Positions 1-9,053 of a stretch of 64,000 nucleotides of DNA are shown here, piece by piece (within the stretch, counting starts at the first letter, position 1; each line of letters opens with the position of its first letter). The stretch covers positions 1,240,001 through 1,304,000 of the forward strand of contig NZ_CP029758.2 of assembly GCF_004006395.2 (NCBI RefSeq), in the 5' to 3' direction. Origin of the DNA: Clostridium sp. AWRP (lineage in GTDB: Bacteria > Bacillota > Clostridia > Clostridiales > Clostridiaceae). Both the position numbers and the translations under genes were made by a program. The notes under the pieces are model-generated. The model had not been told where the DNA came from, made no database searches, and saw only the letters and a program-made list of their open reading frames with translations.

Positions 1-92
1 GAAGCTATTAAAGGACCGTTATTTGAAATAGTATATTTATTAATGCAATATTTACATACATTTTCTAAAAAAGTTTTCTCAGAAATGTTCAT
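1..92 (-). CDS. Partial unknown CDS at left edge
   Basis: On the minus strand an ATG at 92 opens a frame that runs without a stop to the window edge (about 30 codons, beginning MNISEKTFLENVCKYC). An AGGAG lies about 12 bases upstream of this ATG. A second in-frame ATG at 104 sits directly against the AGGAG and is less likely to be used. The gene is divergent from rseC and the rnf operon. Too little is present to name a family. Confidence 0.4.
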   Translation of the reverse strand, partial: MNISEKTFLENVCKYCINKYTISNNGPLIA

Positions 93-684
93 ATCTATTA
101 TCATCTCCTAATTTTGAAATCTAATATATTTATTAAATCATATTTTGATATGTAAATAAACAAGTTTTTATGAAATTTTAAAAAAGGTAATTTGCATAAA
201 ACTGCTTGAAATCAGTAGCTAGCGTAATAGTTATTCTTTTAGCATACATTAAGTAAGCAAAATTGATATACAATAATTATGTATAATTATTACAAATATT
301 CAATATTATATTAAAAAAAGTGCTTTGTTTTAAGTATAAAGTAAAAAATCAAACATAAATGCAACAAAAATTGTTAATTTTTTATATCAATAATTTTTAT
401 TATATTATTTTAATTAAATTTTTCACATGTATAATTAAAAGTAAGATAGAGATATTTAGGATATTTTAGTATATTTATTTAGATAAAAAATATGTATACA
501 AGATTAGAAAAAAATTATAACACATAATAGTTACATTGAATGTAATACTGTTCGATATCGATACAGATAAAAAAATTTTGTAATACAGAAGAAAAAAATA
601 TAAATTTGTGGTATAATATAAAATATAATAATTTAGATTTACACCCCGTGAAAACGCTAACAAATAAATAGGGAGATGTATTAT
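93..684. other. AT-rich divergent intergenic region upstream of rseC/rnf
   Basis: About 590 bases of very AT-rich DNA separate the left-edge gene from rseC. I see no coding potential beyond out-of-frame shadows and no RNA gene. A TATAAT at 612-617 is the best -10 candidate for rseC, but no convincing -35 sits 17 bases ahead of it. Promoters for both divergent genes should lie here. Confidence 0.4.
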
Positions 685-1101
685 ATGAAAAGAGAATCGG
701 AGGGTATTGTAATTGAAATAAGTGAAAGTATTGCAAAAGTAAGAGCTAGTAGACACGGAGACTGTAAAAGCTGTGGTGCTTGTCCTGGTGATAATGCTAT
801 AGTTGTAGATGCCAAGAATCCGGTTGGAGCAAAACCTGGTCAACATGTTGTGTTTGAAATAAAGGATGCAAATATGTTATGGGCTGCCTTTATTGTATAT
901 ATATTACCGCTTATTGGAATTTTTATAGGCGCATTAATAGGAACATGGATAGGTGGAAAATTAGGTCATTCTTTAAGGGAGTTTCAAATAGGTGGGGGAG
1001 TAATATTTTTTATTATATCGTTGATATATATAAAAATATTTGATAGGTCTACAAGCAAAAATGAGAATACAAAGCCAGTAATCACAAAGATATTGTATTG
1101 A
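685..1101 (+). CDS. rseC: RseC-family membrane protein next to rnf
   Basis: A 138-residue SoxR-reducing-system/RseC family protein. The N-terminal cytosolic part has a cysteine cluster (CKSCGAC, near residue 27), followed by two hydrophobic membrane segments (about residues 67-90 and 100-120). I chose the ATG at 685 because GGGAG at 671-675 is spaced 9 bases from it; the upstream in-frame ATG at 676 overlaps that ribosome site. The gene precedes rnfC by 214 bases in the same direction. From memory of the C. ljungdahlii literature, rseC is needed for normal rnf transcription and autotrophic growth; the neighbourhood here fits that role, but the sequence alone does not show the mechanism. Confidence 0.85.
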   Translation: MKRESEGIVIEISESIAKVRASRHGDCKSCGACPGDNAIVVDAKNPVGAKPGQHVVFEIKDANMLWAAFIVYILPLIGIFIGALIGTWIGGKLGHSLREFQIGGGVIFFIISLIYIKIFDRSTSKNENTKPVITKILY

Positions 1102-1204
1102 GTAATTTGTGTACAAATTTTAATTAATAGGAGTAGCTTTTAAAGTTAACTGACATTTAATAGATAAATTGTCATTATATATTATTTTCTATAGTATATA
1201 ATTT

Positions 1205-1240
1205 TATAATGGATTATGGAAAATTCTATAATCTGTTATA
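1205..1240. promoter_or_regulatory. Long imperfect palindrome upstream of rnfC
   Basis: GATTATGGAA (1212-1221) and TTCTATAATC (1224-1233) form inverted arms with a single mismatch around a 2-base centre. The symmetry continues outward (TATAATG / TGTTATA) with a few mismatches. It is about 80 bases ahead of the rnfC start. It is not followed by a T-run, so it looks more like a dimeric regulator site than a terminator. Confidence 0.45.
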
Positions 1241-1315
1241 AAAATTATGTTTATATTTATTTTGCAGTTTCGTATATATACATGCTGTAAAAATTATTGA
1301 AAGAGGTGTTTAAGA

Positions 1316-2689
1316 GTGTTAAAAAGTTTTCGAGGTGGAGTACACCCGGATGATAGCAAAAAGTACACAGCTAATAAACCTATAGAAATAGCACCTATAC
1401 CAGACAAGGTGTTTATTCCCGTTAGACAGCATATAGGTGCTCCTACATCTCCTGTAGTACAAAAAGGAGATGAGGTAAAAAAGGGACAACTTATTGCGAA
1501 GAGTGATGCTTTTGTTTCAGCCAATATATATGCATCTACTTCTGGAAAGGTTGTAGATATAGGAGATTACCCACATCCTGGTTTTGGAAAATGTCAAGCT
1601 ATAGTTATTGAAAAAGATGGAAAAGATGATTGGGTAGAAGGAATACCAACTTCACGTAATTGGAAAGAGCTAAGTGTAAAAGAAATGCTTGAAATAATAA
1701 GAGAGGCAGGCATTGTAGGAATGGGAGGCGCAACTTTTCCTGTTCATGTTAAGCTTGCACCACCACCAGATAAAAAAGTAGATGTTTTTATTTTAAATGG
1801 TGCAGAGTGTGAACCTTATTTAACTGCAGATTATAGGTCAATGTTGGAAAATTCAGACAATGTAGTTGCTGGAGTTCAAATAATTATGAAAATCCTTAAT
1901 GTGGAAAAGGCATTTGTGGGTATTGAAGATAATAAACCAGATGCTATAGAAGCTATGAAAAAAGCTTTTGAAGGTACAAAAGTGCAAGTAGTAGGCCTTC
2001 CCACTAAGTATCCCCAGGGTGCTGAAAAAATGCTTATAAATGTTTTGACAGGTAGAGAAGTTCCATCAGGTGGATTGCCTGCAGATGTAGGTGCGGTTGT
2101 TCAAAATGTAGGCACATGCATAGCAATAAGTGATGCAGTGGAGAGAGGAATTCCACTTATACAGAGGGTTACAACTATAAGTGGAGGCGCTATTAAAGAG
2201 CCTAAAAATATATTAGTTAGAATTGGAACTACATTTAAAGATGCCATTGATTTTTGTGGGGGATTTAAGGAGGAACCAGTTAAAATAATCTCAGGTGGAC
2301 CTATGATGGGATTTGCTCAATCAAATTTGGATGTTCCAATAATGAAGGGTTCATCAGGAATACTTGGTTTAACTAAAAATGATGTAAATGATGGAAAAGA
2401 ATCTTCTTGCATTAGATGTGGCAGATGCCTAAAAGCTTGTCCTATGCACTTAAATCCAAGTATGTTAAGCCTCCTTGGACAAAAAGGTTTATATCAAGAG
2501 GCTAAGGAAGAGTATAATCTTTTGGATTGTGTAGAATGTGGCAGCTGTGTGTATACATGTCCTGCTAAACGAAAAATTGTACAGTATATTAGATATTTAA
2601 AATCAGAAAATAGAGCTGCAGGGGAAAGAGAAAAAGCTAAAGCAGCTAAGGCTAAAGAAAGGAAAGAAAAAGAAGAGGTCTTAAAATAA
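1316..2689 (+). CDS. rnfC: Rnf complex subunit RnfC
   Basis: 457 residues. RnfC is the peripheral NADH-dehydrogenase-like subunit (FMN, NAD(H) and two 4Fe-4S clusters) of the Rnf complex, which couples ferredoxin oxidation and NAD+ reduction to cation export. Visible features: a lipoyl-like N-terminal region, glycine-rich nucleotide-binding segments (GMGGATFPVHVK near residue 140; LNGAECEPY), and two C-terminal ferredoxin motifs (CIRCGRCLKACP and CVECGSCVYTCP) at about residues 363-410, then a basic/charged tail. The start is GTG at 1316 with AAGAGGTG ahead of it. It is first in a tightly spaced rnfCDGEAB operon. Confidence 0.95.
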   Translation: MLKSFRGGVHPDDSKKYTANKPIEIAPIPDKVFIPVRQHIGAPTSPVVQKGDEVKKGQLIAKSDAFVSANIYASTSGKVVDIGDYPHPGFGKCQAIVIEKDGKDDWVEGIPTSRNWKELSVKEMLEIIREAGIVGMGGATFPVHVKLAPPPDKKVDVFILNGAECEPYLTADYRSMLENSDNVVAGVQIIMKILNVEKAFVGIEDNKPDAIEAMKKAFEGTKVQVVGLPTKYPQGAEKMLINVLTGREVPSGGLPADVGAVVQNVGTCIAISDAVERGIPLIQRVTTISGGAIKEPKNILVRIGTTFKDAIDFCGGFKEEPVKIISGGPMMGFAQSNLDVPIMKGSSGILGLTKNDVNDGKESSCIRCGRCLKACPMHLNPSMLSLLGQKGLYQEAKEEYNLLDCVECGSCVYTCPAKRKIVQYIRYLKSENRAAGEREKAKAAKAKERKEKEEVLK

Positions 2690-2707
2690 TAAAGGAGTGA
2701 TAATAAA

Positions 2708-3703
2708 ATGGCGGAAGCACAGATAAAGAAAAATATTTTTACTATTTCGTCATCACCTCATGTTCGTTGTGATGAATCTGTTTCTAAGATAATGTGGAGT
2801 GTCTGTTTAGCACTAACTCCAGCTGCGATTTTTGGTGTATTTAATTTTGGCATTCATGCTTTAGAAGTAATTATAACAGGAATTATAGCTGCTGTAGTTA
2901 CGGAGTACTTTGTAGAAAAAGTTAGAAATAAACCTATAACTATTACAGATGGAAGTGCTTTTTTAACAGGACTTTTACTTTCTATGTGTTTACCCCCTGA
3001 TATTCCACCTTATATGGTAGCTATAGGATCCTTTATAGCAATAGCAATAGCTAAACATTCTATGGGAGGACTTGGTCAGAACATATTTAATCCAGCTCAT
3101 ATTGGAAGAGCTGCGCTAATGGTTTCCTGGCCTGTAGCAATGACAACATGGTCAAAATTAAGTGCCAGTGGTGTAGATGCTGTAACAACAGCAACTCCTC
3201 TTGGAATTTTAAAGCTTCAAGGTTATTCAAAATTGCTTGAGACTTTTGGAGGCCAGGGAGCACTTTATAAGGCAATGTTCTTAGGTACTAGAAATGGAAG
3301 TATAGGAGAGACTTCTACAATATTACTTGTTTTAGGTGGACTTTATCTAATATATAAAAAATATGTTAACTGGCAGATTCCAGTAGTAATGATTGGTACT
3401 GTAGGAATACTTACCTGGGCTTTTGGAGGAACTACGGGACTTTTTACAGGTGATCCTGTATTTCATATGATGGCAGGCGGACTTGTAATTGGAGCTTTCT
3501 TTATGGCTACTGATATGGTAACAATTCCTATGACTATTAAAGGGCAGGTTATTTTTGCATTAGGTGCAGGTGCGCTTACATCACTTATAAGATTAAAAGG
3601 TGGTTATCCAGAAGGCGTATGTTATTCAATATTACTTATGAATGCAGTTACCCCTTTAATAGATAAGTTTACACAGCCAGTTAAATTTGGGACAAGGAGG
3701 TAA
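2708..3703 (+). CDS. rnfD: Rnf complex subunit RnfD
   Basis: 331-residue integral membrane flavoprotein of the Rnf complex, homologous to NqrB. It has about nine to ten hydrophobic helices. The Thr of the VTTATPLG segment (near residue 162) matches the family position for covalent FMN attachment. It has a good GGAG ribosome site 18 bases after rnfC and is followed within 6 bases by rnfG. Confidence 0.94.
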   Translation: MAEAQIKKNIFTISSSPHVRCDESVSKIMWSVCLALTPAAIFGVFNFGIHALEVIITGIIAAVVTEYFVEKVRNKPITITDGSAFLTGLLLSMCLPPDIPPYMVAIGSFIAIAIAKHSMGGLGQNIFNPAHIGRAALMVSWPVAMTTWSKLSASGVDAVTTATPLGILKLQGYSKLLETFGGQGALYKAMFLGTRNGSIGETSTILLVLGGLYLIYKKYVNWQIPVVMIGTVGILTWAFGGTTGLFTGDPVFHMMAGGLVIGAFFMATDMVTIPMTIKGQVIFALGAGALTSLIRLKGGYPEGVCYSILLMNAVTPLIDKFTQPVKFGTRR

Positions 3704-3709
3704 GCTTTG

Positions 3710-4267
3710 ATGGCTAAAGATAAAGATCAAAATAGTATTTTTGCAATTACTAAAAACTTAACCATTACATGTTTTATATCTGGAATTATAATAGCTGCGG
3801 TTTATTATATAACATCACCAGTAGCAGCACGAAAACAGGTTCAAATACAAAATGATACCATGAGAGTTTTAGTCAATAATGCTGATAAATTTAGTAAAGT
3901 AAATGGTAAAAAGGATTGGTATGCAGCTCAAAAGGGAAACAAGACTATTGCATATGTTGTACCTGCAGAAAGTAAAGGTTATGGTGGAGCTATAGAGTTA
4001 TTGGTAGCTGTTACTCCAGAAGGAAAAGTAATAGATTTCAGTATTGTATCCCATAATGAAACTCCGGGACTTGGAGCAAATGCTTCAAAAGATTCTTTTA
4101 GGGGACAGTTTAAGGATAAAAAGGCAGATGCTTTAACGGTTGTAAAAGATAAGTCTAACACTAAAAACATTCAAGCCATGACAGGAGCTACAATTACGTC
4201 AAAAGCTGTAACTAAAGGAGTTAAAGAAGCTGTTGTACAAGTTACTACGTTTACGGGAGGTAAGTAA
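3710..4267 (+). CDS. rnfG: Rnf complex subunit RnfG
   Basis: 185 residues with one N-terminal membrane anchor (about residues 15-35) and an extracytoplasmic FMN-binding domain. The segment MTGATITSKAV contains the S/TGAT(I/S)T flavinylation motif whose last Thr carries covalent FMN in the family. The start is ATG at 3710, 9 bases after AAGGAGG; a TTG immediately upstream is less likely. It transfers electrons within Rnf between RnfD and the other membrane subunits. Confidence 0.94.
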   Translation: MAKDKDQNSIFAITKNLTITCFISGIIIAAVYYITSPVAARKQVQIQNDTMRVLVNNADKFSKVNGKKDWYAAQKGNKTIAYVVPAESKGYGGAIELLVAVTPEGKVIDFSIVSHNETPGLGANASKDSFRGQFKDKKADALTVVKDKSNTKNIQAMTGATITSKAVTKGVKEAVVQVTTFTGGK

Positions 4268-4269
4268 TT

Positions 4270-4911
4270 ATGAAGAATTTGTGGAATATATTTAAAAAAG
4301 GATTGATTGCAGAAAACCCCATATTCGTACTTGCACTTAGTTTGTGTCCAGCACTGGCAACTACAAGTACAGCTATAAACGGATTTACTATGGGTATTTG
4401 TGTTTTATTTGTTATAACTTCTAATAACACTGTGGTTTCTATAATTAAGAATGTTGTAAATCCTAAGGTACGTGTACCTGTATACATTACTTGTATAGCA
4501 ACTATAGTTACAGTAGTGGAGCTTGTTATGCAGGCTTATGCGCCTCTATTATATAAACAATTGGGAATTTATTTAGCATTGGTAGTTGTATTTGCTATAA
4601 TACTTGCCCGTGCAGAGACGTTTGCATCTAAAAATCCTGTAGTTCCTTCTTTCTTTGATGGACTTGGAATGGGATGTGGGTTTACTTTAGCACTTGTTAT
4701 AATAGGAATGATACGTGAACTATTTGGATCAGGAACTATATTTGGTATGCATGTATTTGGGGCTTCATATAATCCAGCTTTGATTATGATACTTCCACCT
4801 GGAGGATTTATACTCATAGGATATTTAGTTGCTATAGTAAAAGTTTATAACCAACATATGGAGAAAATTAAAATGCAAAAATTAGAAAAAGCAAATGGAG
4901 GTGAAGCATAA
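4270..4911 (+). CDS. rnfE: Rnf complex subunit RnfE
   Basis: 213-residue hydrophobic protein with six predicted membrane helices, of the RnfE/NqrD family. The family carries Cys residues that help bind an intramembrane FeS centre with RnfA; conserved-looking positions include LCPALA near residue 26 and GMGCGF near residue 135. It starts 2 bases after rnfG and its stop overlaps the rnfA start by one base, so translation is probably coupled. Confidence 0.94.
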   Translation: MKNLWNIFKKGLIAENPIFVLALSLCPALATTSTAINGFTMGICVLFVITSNNTVVSIIKNVVNPKVRVPVYITCIATIVTVVELVMQAYAPLLYKQLGIYLALVVVFAIILARAETFASKNPVVPSFFDGLGMGCGFTLALVIIGMIRELFGSGTIFGMHVFGASYNPALIMILPPGGFILIGYLVAIVKVYNQHMEKIKMQKLEKANGGEA

Positions 4912-5492
4912 TGGCATCTTACCTTACTCTTTTCATAAGTGCAGTAGTTGTAAATAACTATGTTTTAACAAGGTTTTTGGGACTTTGTATATTCTTTGGG
5001 GTTTCTAAAAATTTAAATGCATCTGTAGGTATGGGTATGGCTGTTACTTCTGTTATTACTATGAGTTCAATATTGGCCTGGGTAGTATATCATTTTGTAC
5101 TTATACCATTTAATTTAACTTTCTTGAAGACAGTAGTTTTTGTACTTCTTATTGCCAGTTTTGTACAGCTTTTGGAGACTATTATTAAAAAGCAGGCACC
5201 AGCCCTATATAATATGTGGGGAATATACCTTCTTTTAATAGCTACAAACTGTATTGTACTTGCTGTACCTATATTAAATGCTGATTCTAACTTTAACTTT
5301 TTACAAAGTGTTGTTAATGCGATAGGATCTGGGCTGGGCTTTGCTATGGCTATAATTTTGATGGCAAGCCTTAGAGAAAAATTGAGATTAGCAGATGTAC
5401 CTAAACCGTTAGAAGGTCTTGGAGTAGCTTTTATTTTAGCAGGAATGTTAGCCCTAGCTTTCCTTGGTTTTTCAGGTATGATTTCTATATAG
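4911..5492 (+). CDS. rnfA: Rnf complex subunit RnfA
   Basis: 193-residue six-helix membrane subunit, RnfA/NqrE family, paralogous to RnfE with inverted topology. The N-terminal VNNYVLTRFLGLCIFFG segment is typical, with a cysteine in the first helix that pairs with RnfE cysteines at the FeS site. The start codon overlaps the rnfE stop (TAATG). Confidence 0.94.
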   Translation: MASYLTLFISAVVVNNYVLTRFLGLCIFFGVSKNLNASVGMGMAVTSVITMSSILAWVVYHFVLIPFNLTFLKTVVFVLLIASFVQLLETIIKKQAPALYNMWGIYLLLIATNCIVLAVPILNADSNFNFLQSVVNAIGSGLGFAMAIILMASLREKLRLADVPKPLEGLGVAFILAGMLALAFLGFSGMISI

Positions 5493-5507
5493 AAAGGAGC
5501 TAATAAA

Positions 5508-6362
5508 ATGAATACCGTAATTATGATTTTAGTTGTAATGACTGTTATAGGTCTTATATTTGGACTTGTTTTAGCCTATGTAAATAAAAGATTTGCAATG
5601 GAAGCTAACCCACTTGTAGAATTAGTAGAAGATGTACTTCCAAAAGGCCAATGTGGAGGATGTGGATTTGCAGGATGTAAAGCTTATGCAGAAGCTGTTG
5701 TTTTAGATGAGAGTGTACCTCCAAATCTTTGTGTACCTGGAAAAGCATCAGTTGCAGAACAGGTGGCAAAGTTAACTGGTAAATCTGCTCCACCTATTGA
5801 ACCTAGAGTTGCATATGTGAGATGTGGCGGAGATTGTACAAAGGCAGTTAAAAGTTTTGAATATGAAGGTATACATGATTGTGTAGCTGCAAATTTGCTT
5901 GAAGGTGGACCTAAAGCTTGTAAATATGGATGTCTTGGATTTGGGACATGTGTAAAGAGCTGTCCTTTTGGAGCTATGGCAATGGGTTCAAATGGACTTC
6001 CAATAATTGATACAGATATATGTACAGGTTGTGGTACCTGTGTAAGTGCGTGTCCAAAACAGGTACTTGGATTTAGGCCTGTAGGTTCTAAAGTAATGGT
6101 TAATTGTAATTCTAAAAACAAAGGTGGAGTTGTACGTAAGGCATGCAGTGTAGGATGTCTTGGATGTGGATTGTGCGCTAAAAATTGTACAAATGATGCC
6201 ATTAAAGTAGAGAACAATCTGGCAGTAGTAGACCAAAGTATTTGTGCATCATGCAGTGAAGCTACCTGTCTTGCTAAATGTCCTACAGGAGCTATTAAGG
6301 CTATTGTAAGCGGTACAGACTTACAACAGCAGAGCAAGAATGAAGCTGCTGCAAATTCATAA
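5508..6362 (+). CDS. rnfB: Rnf complex subunit RnfB
   Basis: 284 residues. RnfB is the ferredoxin-accepting iron-sulfur subunit. It has one N-terminal membrane helix (residues about 3-26), then a Fe-S domain beginning CGGCGFAGC (near residue 48), and repeated ferredoxin motifs further on (CLGFGTCVKSC, CTGCGTCVSACP, CLGCGLCAKNC, CASCSEATCLAKCP), so many clusters can be bound. It is the last gene of the operon and is followed by a strong terminator. Confidence 0.95.
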   Translation: MNTVIMILVVMTVIGLIFGLVLAYVNKRFAMEANPLVELVEDVLPKGQCGGCGFAGCKAYAEAVVLDESVPPNLCVPGKASVAEQVAKLTGKSAPPIEPRVAYVRCGGDCTKAVKSFEYEGIHDCVAANLLEGGPKACKYGCLGFGTCVKSCPFGAMAMGSNGLPIIDTDICTGCGTCVSACPKQVLGFRPVGSKVMVNCNSKNKGGVVRKACSVGCLGCGLCAKNCTNDAIKVENNLAVVDQSICASCSEATCLAKCPTGAIKAIVSGTDLQQQSKNEAAANS

Positions 6363-6420
6363 TTGTAGTGGAGCAAAGTTTAAATTTGCTAATATTAATA
6401 ATATAATTAGAGTAATGTAA

Positions 6421-6450
6421 AAAATGTGCTGAGATTTTACAGCACATTTT
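6421..6450. terminator. Bidirectional terminator after rnfB
   Basis: AAAATGTGCTG and CAGCACATTTT form an 11-base perfect stem with an 8-base loop and a T-run on both sides. It can end both the rnf operon (+) and the convergent Gx-transporter unit (-). Confidence 0.85.
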
Positions 6451-6467
6451 TTTATATCTATGTGGAG

Positions 6468-6986
6468 TTATTTGTTTTTTAATTCTTTAAACATAGGAAT
6501 TTTATATAAGTTATTAGTTAGAAATTTGACGCACCAACCTATAAAGTATCCCGTGATTATAGCAGAGATTAAAAGTACCGGTAAATATATATATATCCTA
6601 AAATCTTGAATTACTATAGAAGCTACTAAAAGTTGACCTATATTGTGAAATATTGCCCCGCATATGCTTATAGTCCATAGACTTAAAGAATCTTTAAAGT
6701 ATTTGTATAGAAGAATCATAACTATGTTACTTAAAATTCCTCCAGCTATGCTGAACATAAAGGTAGACATTGTCCCACCGAACATAGATCCTAGAAGCGT
6801 CCTTAAAAACATAATTAGTAAGGCTTCTTTCCATCCTATAAGTATAAGTGCAGCTAGGGAAATTGTATTTGCAAGTCCTAACTTTATTCCAGGAAATAAA
6901 ACTGGAACTTGAGCTTCTATTATGTATATGACTAGAGCTATGCTTGTTAGAAAGCTTAAAAAAACCATTTTCCTTGTTTTATTCAT
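6468..6986 (-). CDS. Gx transporter family / heptaprenyl diphosphate synthase component I
   Basis: 172-residue membrane protein with about five to six helices, of the family called heptaprenyl diphosphate synthase component I or Gx transporter. ECF S-component-like helices and the GIKLGLANTISL and GGTMSTFMFSIAGG segments support the call. In many clostridia this gene sits beside a NusG-II protein and an Rnf or ApbE gene, as here. The ATG at 6986 has AAGG at a proper distance; a GTG at 6992 is an alternative. The transported substrate or enzymatic role is not established from sequence. Confidence 0.8.
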   Translation of the reverse strand: MNKTRKMVFLSFLTSIALVIYIIEAQVPVLFPGIKLGLANTISLAALILIGWKEALLIMFLRTLLGSMFGGTMSTFMFSIAGGILSNIVMILLYKYFKDSLSLWTISICGAIFHNIGQLLVASIVIQDFRIYIYLPVLLISAIITGYFIGWCVKFLTNNLYKIPMFKELKNK

Positions 6987-7012
6987 AATCACACCTTAAT
7001 TTAAATATAATT

Positions 7013-7396
7013 TTAACTAGATATATCATCATATTTAGAATTATTCCCATCTATTTTAATTATTAATTTATGGGGAAGACATATAATACTTTGACCTGGT
7101 TCGGATATCCATCCGGTTTTTACACAAATTTTATCAGGGCAATCTGCGTCTTTTATGCGTATTTTACCATTTTCTATTTCTATCAAATTATAGTGAGATT
7201 TATTGTATTTTACTGTAAGTTCTTTTGTGCTTTTTATTTTAGTTAAGTCTATTGTATTTATAATTTTACCATCTTGTTTTATTACGGCTATTTTATGTGA
7301 ACCCTTTACATATGAATGGTATATAAATACTCCAGCACAACTTGCAATTATTAGTATTAAAATTAATATTGCAGCAATCTTATCCCCTTTTTTCAT
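7013..7396 (-). CDS. NusG domain II-containing protein
   Basis: 127 residues: one N-terminal membrane segment (about residues 9-28) then a small extracytoplasmic NusG-II beta domain (IKQDGKIINTIDL; DCPDKICVKTGW near residue 85; CLPHKLIIKI). The paired cysteines are typical of this family. It lies 26 bases upstream of the Gx gene and is co-transcribed. Family members often neighbour Rnf or FMN-transferase genes; the function is unknown. Confidence 0.85.
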   Translation of the reverse strand: MKKGDKIAAILILILIIASCAGVFIYHSYVKGSHKIAVIKQDGKIINTIDLTKIKSTKELTVKYNKSHYNLIEIENGKIRIKDADCPDKICVKTGWISEPGQSIICLPHKLIIKIDGNNSKYDDISS

Positions 7397-7713
7397 ACAA
7401 ACACTCCCATACTTTGTATAATTACAGAAAATTGAGTGGTAACCTCTCTATGATTTTACTATAACAAAAGGGCATTTACAATGTTACTGTAGTAAAAACT
7501 TAAATTTTAGTGTGATAAATTATTAGAGCATCTGTAAATAGAATTAAATTTATAGAAGTTCCTGAAAATTCAAAGAGATTGAAGTTAGATAATGCTTGTA
7601 ATAATGGTAGAACAGAAGCTGGGATATTAATCTCCCATAAACAGAATTGATAATTTCTTAAGAAAGGGTATTAAGGTATAGCATTTTTAATGTGCTATAC
7701 CAATATATTGTTT
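7397..7713. other. Intergenic region with a short non-coding remnant
   Basis: 317 bases between the NusG-II gene start and the end of the DUF4397 gene. The first half should carry the minus-strand promoter of the NusG-II/Gx pair. A stop-bounded stretch of about 36 codons on the plus strand (near 7535-7650) has no start codon or ribosome site and matches nothing I recognise; it may be a gene remnant. Confidence 0.3.
7675..7701 (-). terminator. Hairpin terminator after DUF4397 gene
   Basis: GGTATAGCA (7675-7683) pairs perfectly with TGCTATACC (7693-7701). It lies 13 bases beyond the stop of the minus-strand DUF4397 gene. The downstream U-run on the minus strand is only moderate. Confidence 0.55.
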
Positions 7714-8370
7714 TTAATGTAAATAACTGTTGCCATCTAGAGGAATTAGAACTTGAAGTTTAGGATCACGTGATACATTGCCTACGGCATATACACTGTA
7801 AAATCTGTTTGGAATAATTCTGATATTTGGAATGTAAAGAACTTTTTTACCAGAATCAGAGGTAAATACTTCTAATGTGTATTTGCCAGGACTTACAGGA
7901 AGATATTTAGTAATTCCTTTATAGGATACGTTTGAAAATAATACATTTCCATTAGGCAATTTTATATCCACACTGGGTGCATCTGGGGAAAGATGAACAA
8001 ATCTTATAAAAGATTTACCTGGTATCTTAGGACGTCTTACATCTTCTATAGATAGTAAATCCATATTTGGATAATTGCCTATAGAAGATATAGTAAATAT
8101 TTTCCCAGCAGGTATAGGTATCCTTTTATCCAAAATGGGATTTAAATTATTTCCCGATGGGAAAATTTTTATGTTGTACACTCCTGAAGGTACACTTACA
8201 TAATCAGAGAAAGATTTATAGGTTAAATTTTTGAAGATACGTCTATCGTTTAAATACACATCTACTGCAGGAGAATTAGGACTGGCATTTAAAAACCTTA
8301 TATAAGAAATAGGATCTATTTCGGGCATTCTGTAAAAACTTTCATAGCTGTAATAAGGGCAAATAAACAT
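7714..8370 (-). CDS. DUF4397 tandem-repeat protein
   Basis: 218 residues with two DUF4397-type beta domains in tandem: YIRFLNASPNSPAVDVYLND (about residue 24) and FIRFVHLSPDAPSVDIKLPN (about residue 125). There is no signal peptide; the N-terminus is rich in Tyr, Phe and Pro. DUF4397 is a structural beta-sandwich domain of unknown role, often in surface or coat proteins. Start: ATG at 8370 with AAAGG 8 bases ahead. It is monocistronic, with its own terminator. Confidence 0.75.
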   Translation of the reverse strand: MFICPYYSYESFYRMPEIDPISYIRFLNASPNSPAVDVYLNDRRIFKNLTYKSFSDYVSVPSGVYNIKIFPSGNNLNPILDKRIPIPAGKIFTISSIGNYPNMDLLSIEDVRRPKIPGKSFIRFVHLSPDAPSVDIKLPNGNVLFSNVSYKGITKYLPVSPGKYTLEVFTSDSGKKVLYIPNIRIIPNRFYSVYAVGNVSRDPKLQVLIPLDGNSYLH

Positions 8371-8447
8371 TACAGTCACCTTTCATTAAATTGATACACT
8401 AATAATATATGTGTATTTTAGTATCTGTGATACAATAATAAAGTATT

Positions 8448-8927
8448 TTAATACTCATTGAAAATATATTTCCCCAAATAATATAAATTTAATGAAGCAG
8501 GTACTTTGCTCATATCTACATAATCTACAGGATAATTTCCGTCCCACGGATATATTGATAGATATTTTTCGTTATATACGTTTATCACCAGTTTTTCTTT
8601 ATTAAAAGTAAAATAAATTATGTAGGCAGTTTTTTGTGGAAGGTCTTTTGGCTTATTTATAAAACTGGTCTTATTTAGATACTTTAACATGTTTTTTATA
8701 TCTGTAATATTTTCATCTTTTAGTTCGATTTCGTTGTGAAAATTATTTTCTTCTATAATGCATTTTAAAGAGGAGGACATAGTAAGATTTTTAGCAAGTA
8801 AATTGGTATAATAAAAGTTGTTAGGTTTTTTTGTAGAAAACATATAATTATCTAATTTATAACTGCATCCTGAGAATGCAATAATTATAATTAAAAGTGT
8901 ACTTAAAAACATAAAAATTTTTTTCAT
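8448..8927 (-). CDS. Putative lipoprotein, unknown function
   Basis: 159 residues. The N-terminus is a clear lipoprotein signal: MKK, a hydrophobic core, and the lipobox AFSGC with Cys near residue 20. The mature part is lysine/asparagine-rich with no motif I can assign. It is probably anchored to the outer face of the cytoplasmic membrane. Confidence 0.65.
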   Translation of the reverse strand: MKKIFMFLSTLLIIIIAFSGCSYKLDNYMFSTKKPNNFYYTNLLAKNLTMSSSLKCIIEENNFHNEIELKDENITDIKNMLKYLNKTSFINKPKDLPQKTAYIIYFTFNKEKLVINVYNEKYLSIYPWDGNYPVDYVDMSKVPASLNLYYLGKYIFNEY

Positions 8928-9053
8928 TTATATCACCTGACAAAAGTATTCTAGATAAAGTTATGTTTGTATTTTGCAGTTTATACCATATAAGATAAAA
9001 ATTAAAGAATTATATAAAAAATTTTCATAGTTAAAAGGAGAGATGTGATACCA

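Noticed and set aside
675..684. rseC start at 676
   Set aside because: That ATG overlaps the GGGAG ribosome site; the ATG at 685 is at the right distance.
475..846. Minus-strand 123-codon frame ahead of rseC
   Set aside because: Low-complexity Phe/Tyr/Ile-rich translation of A/T-rich DNA that runs into rseC, with no ribosome site.
5684..6376. 230-codon minus-strand frame across rnfB
   Set aside because: It is the antisense shadow of rnfB, with no ribosome site and biased Thr/Pro/His content; rnfB itself has clear ferredoxin motifs.
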